From: Rhizobacter sp.
GTDB lineage: Bacteria; Pseudomonadota; Gammaproteobacteria; Burkholderiales; Burkholderiaceae_C
Direction: 5' to 3'
Length of the DNA: 5,681 bases
Assembly: GCA_025359585.1 (NCBI GenBank)
Contig: JANYFX010000507.1
Location: 1 to 5,681, forward strand
The position numbers and the translations under genes were made by a program. This document shows, piece after piece, positions 5,621-5,681 of the stretch. The notes below the pieces were generated by a model. It was not told the DNA's origin. It was given only the letters and a program-made list of their open reading frames with translations, and searched no databases. Numbering within the stretch: the stretch's first letter is position 1; each line of letters begins with the position of its first letter.

Positions 5621-5681
5621 ATGCCCGTCATCCCCGAAAACGAAGTCGAGTTCACCGCGATCCGCGCACAGGGCGCGGGCG
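5621..5681 (+). CDS. arfB: Alternative ribosome-rescue factor ArfB (YaeJ), first 20 codons
   Basis: Only the start of this gene is in the window: the ATG at 5621 and 20 codons reading MPVIPENEVEFTAIRAQGAG. The block ITAIRAQGAGG is characteristic of ArfB/YaeJ, where it leads directly into the GGQ motif that hydrolyses peptidyl-tRNA on stalled ribosomes. Here EFTAIRAQGAG lines up with it exactly, and the window ends at the first base of the next codon, which begins with g as glycine would. Full-length relatives have about 135-140 residues with a basic C-terminal tail that enters the empty mRNA channel. A class I release factor or PrfH-like protein is less likely, because those carry GGQ far from the N-terminus. 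The gene follows alr after 21 bases with no terminator between them; its own Shine-Dalgarno is weak, which suits co-transcription. Confidence 0.85.
   Translation, partial: MPVIPENEVEFTAIRAQGAG

Noticed and set aside
1..5681. Mobile elements, CRISPR arrays, tRNA or riboswitch structures
   Set aside because: I looked on both strands and found no transposase or integrase motifs, regularly spaced repeats, cloverleaf sequences or recognisable aptamer cores.

Overview
The window is about two-thirds G+C, has very short intergenic gaps, and codes strongly in GC-rich codons. The protein sequences look betaproteobacterial, most like the Burkholderiales (Comamonadaceae, Rubrivivax or Leptothrix relatives). 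This placement is an inference from remembered family sequences and from the gene order alr followed by arfB with a divergent lplT; no search was run. There is no tRNA, rRNA, CRISPR array, insertion sequence or other sign of a mobile element, and no gene-free stretch longer than 300 bases.

Layout from left to right: (1) the N-terminal 176 codons of a class I aromatic/aspartate-type aminotransferase on the minus strand, running off the left edge; (2) a cysteine-type glutathione peroxidase just upstream of it on the same strand, 22 bases away, so probably one transcript; (3) a 141-base divergent gap; (4) a plus-strand two-domain response-regulator-like protein with a degenerate N-terminal receiver, a charged linker, and an intact C-terminal receiver with no output domain; (5) a convergent minus-strand EamA/DMT-family transporter whose stop codon and that of the regulator lie in opposite arms of one hairpin; (6) a 71-base gap with two GC-rich hairpins; (7) the lysophospholipid transporter LplT on the minus strand; (8) a 149-base divergent gap with overlapping candidate promoters; (9) a complete alanine racemase on the plus strand; (10) the first 20 codons of the ribosome-rescue hydrolase ArfB, cut off just before its catalytic GGQ motif.

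Functionally this is an ordinary chromosomal housekeeping region: amino-acid metabolism and peroxide defence on the left, and cell-envelope upkeep on the right (LplT recovers lysophospholipids; Alr supplies D-alanine for peptidoglycan). The least routine items are the pseudo-receiver/receiver protein, which has no partner kinase or output domain in view, and the compact lplT/alr control region. That region has face-to-face -10 elements sharing four bases and a 10-base-phased direct repeat. I found no convincing evidence of a new multi-gene system.
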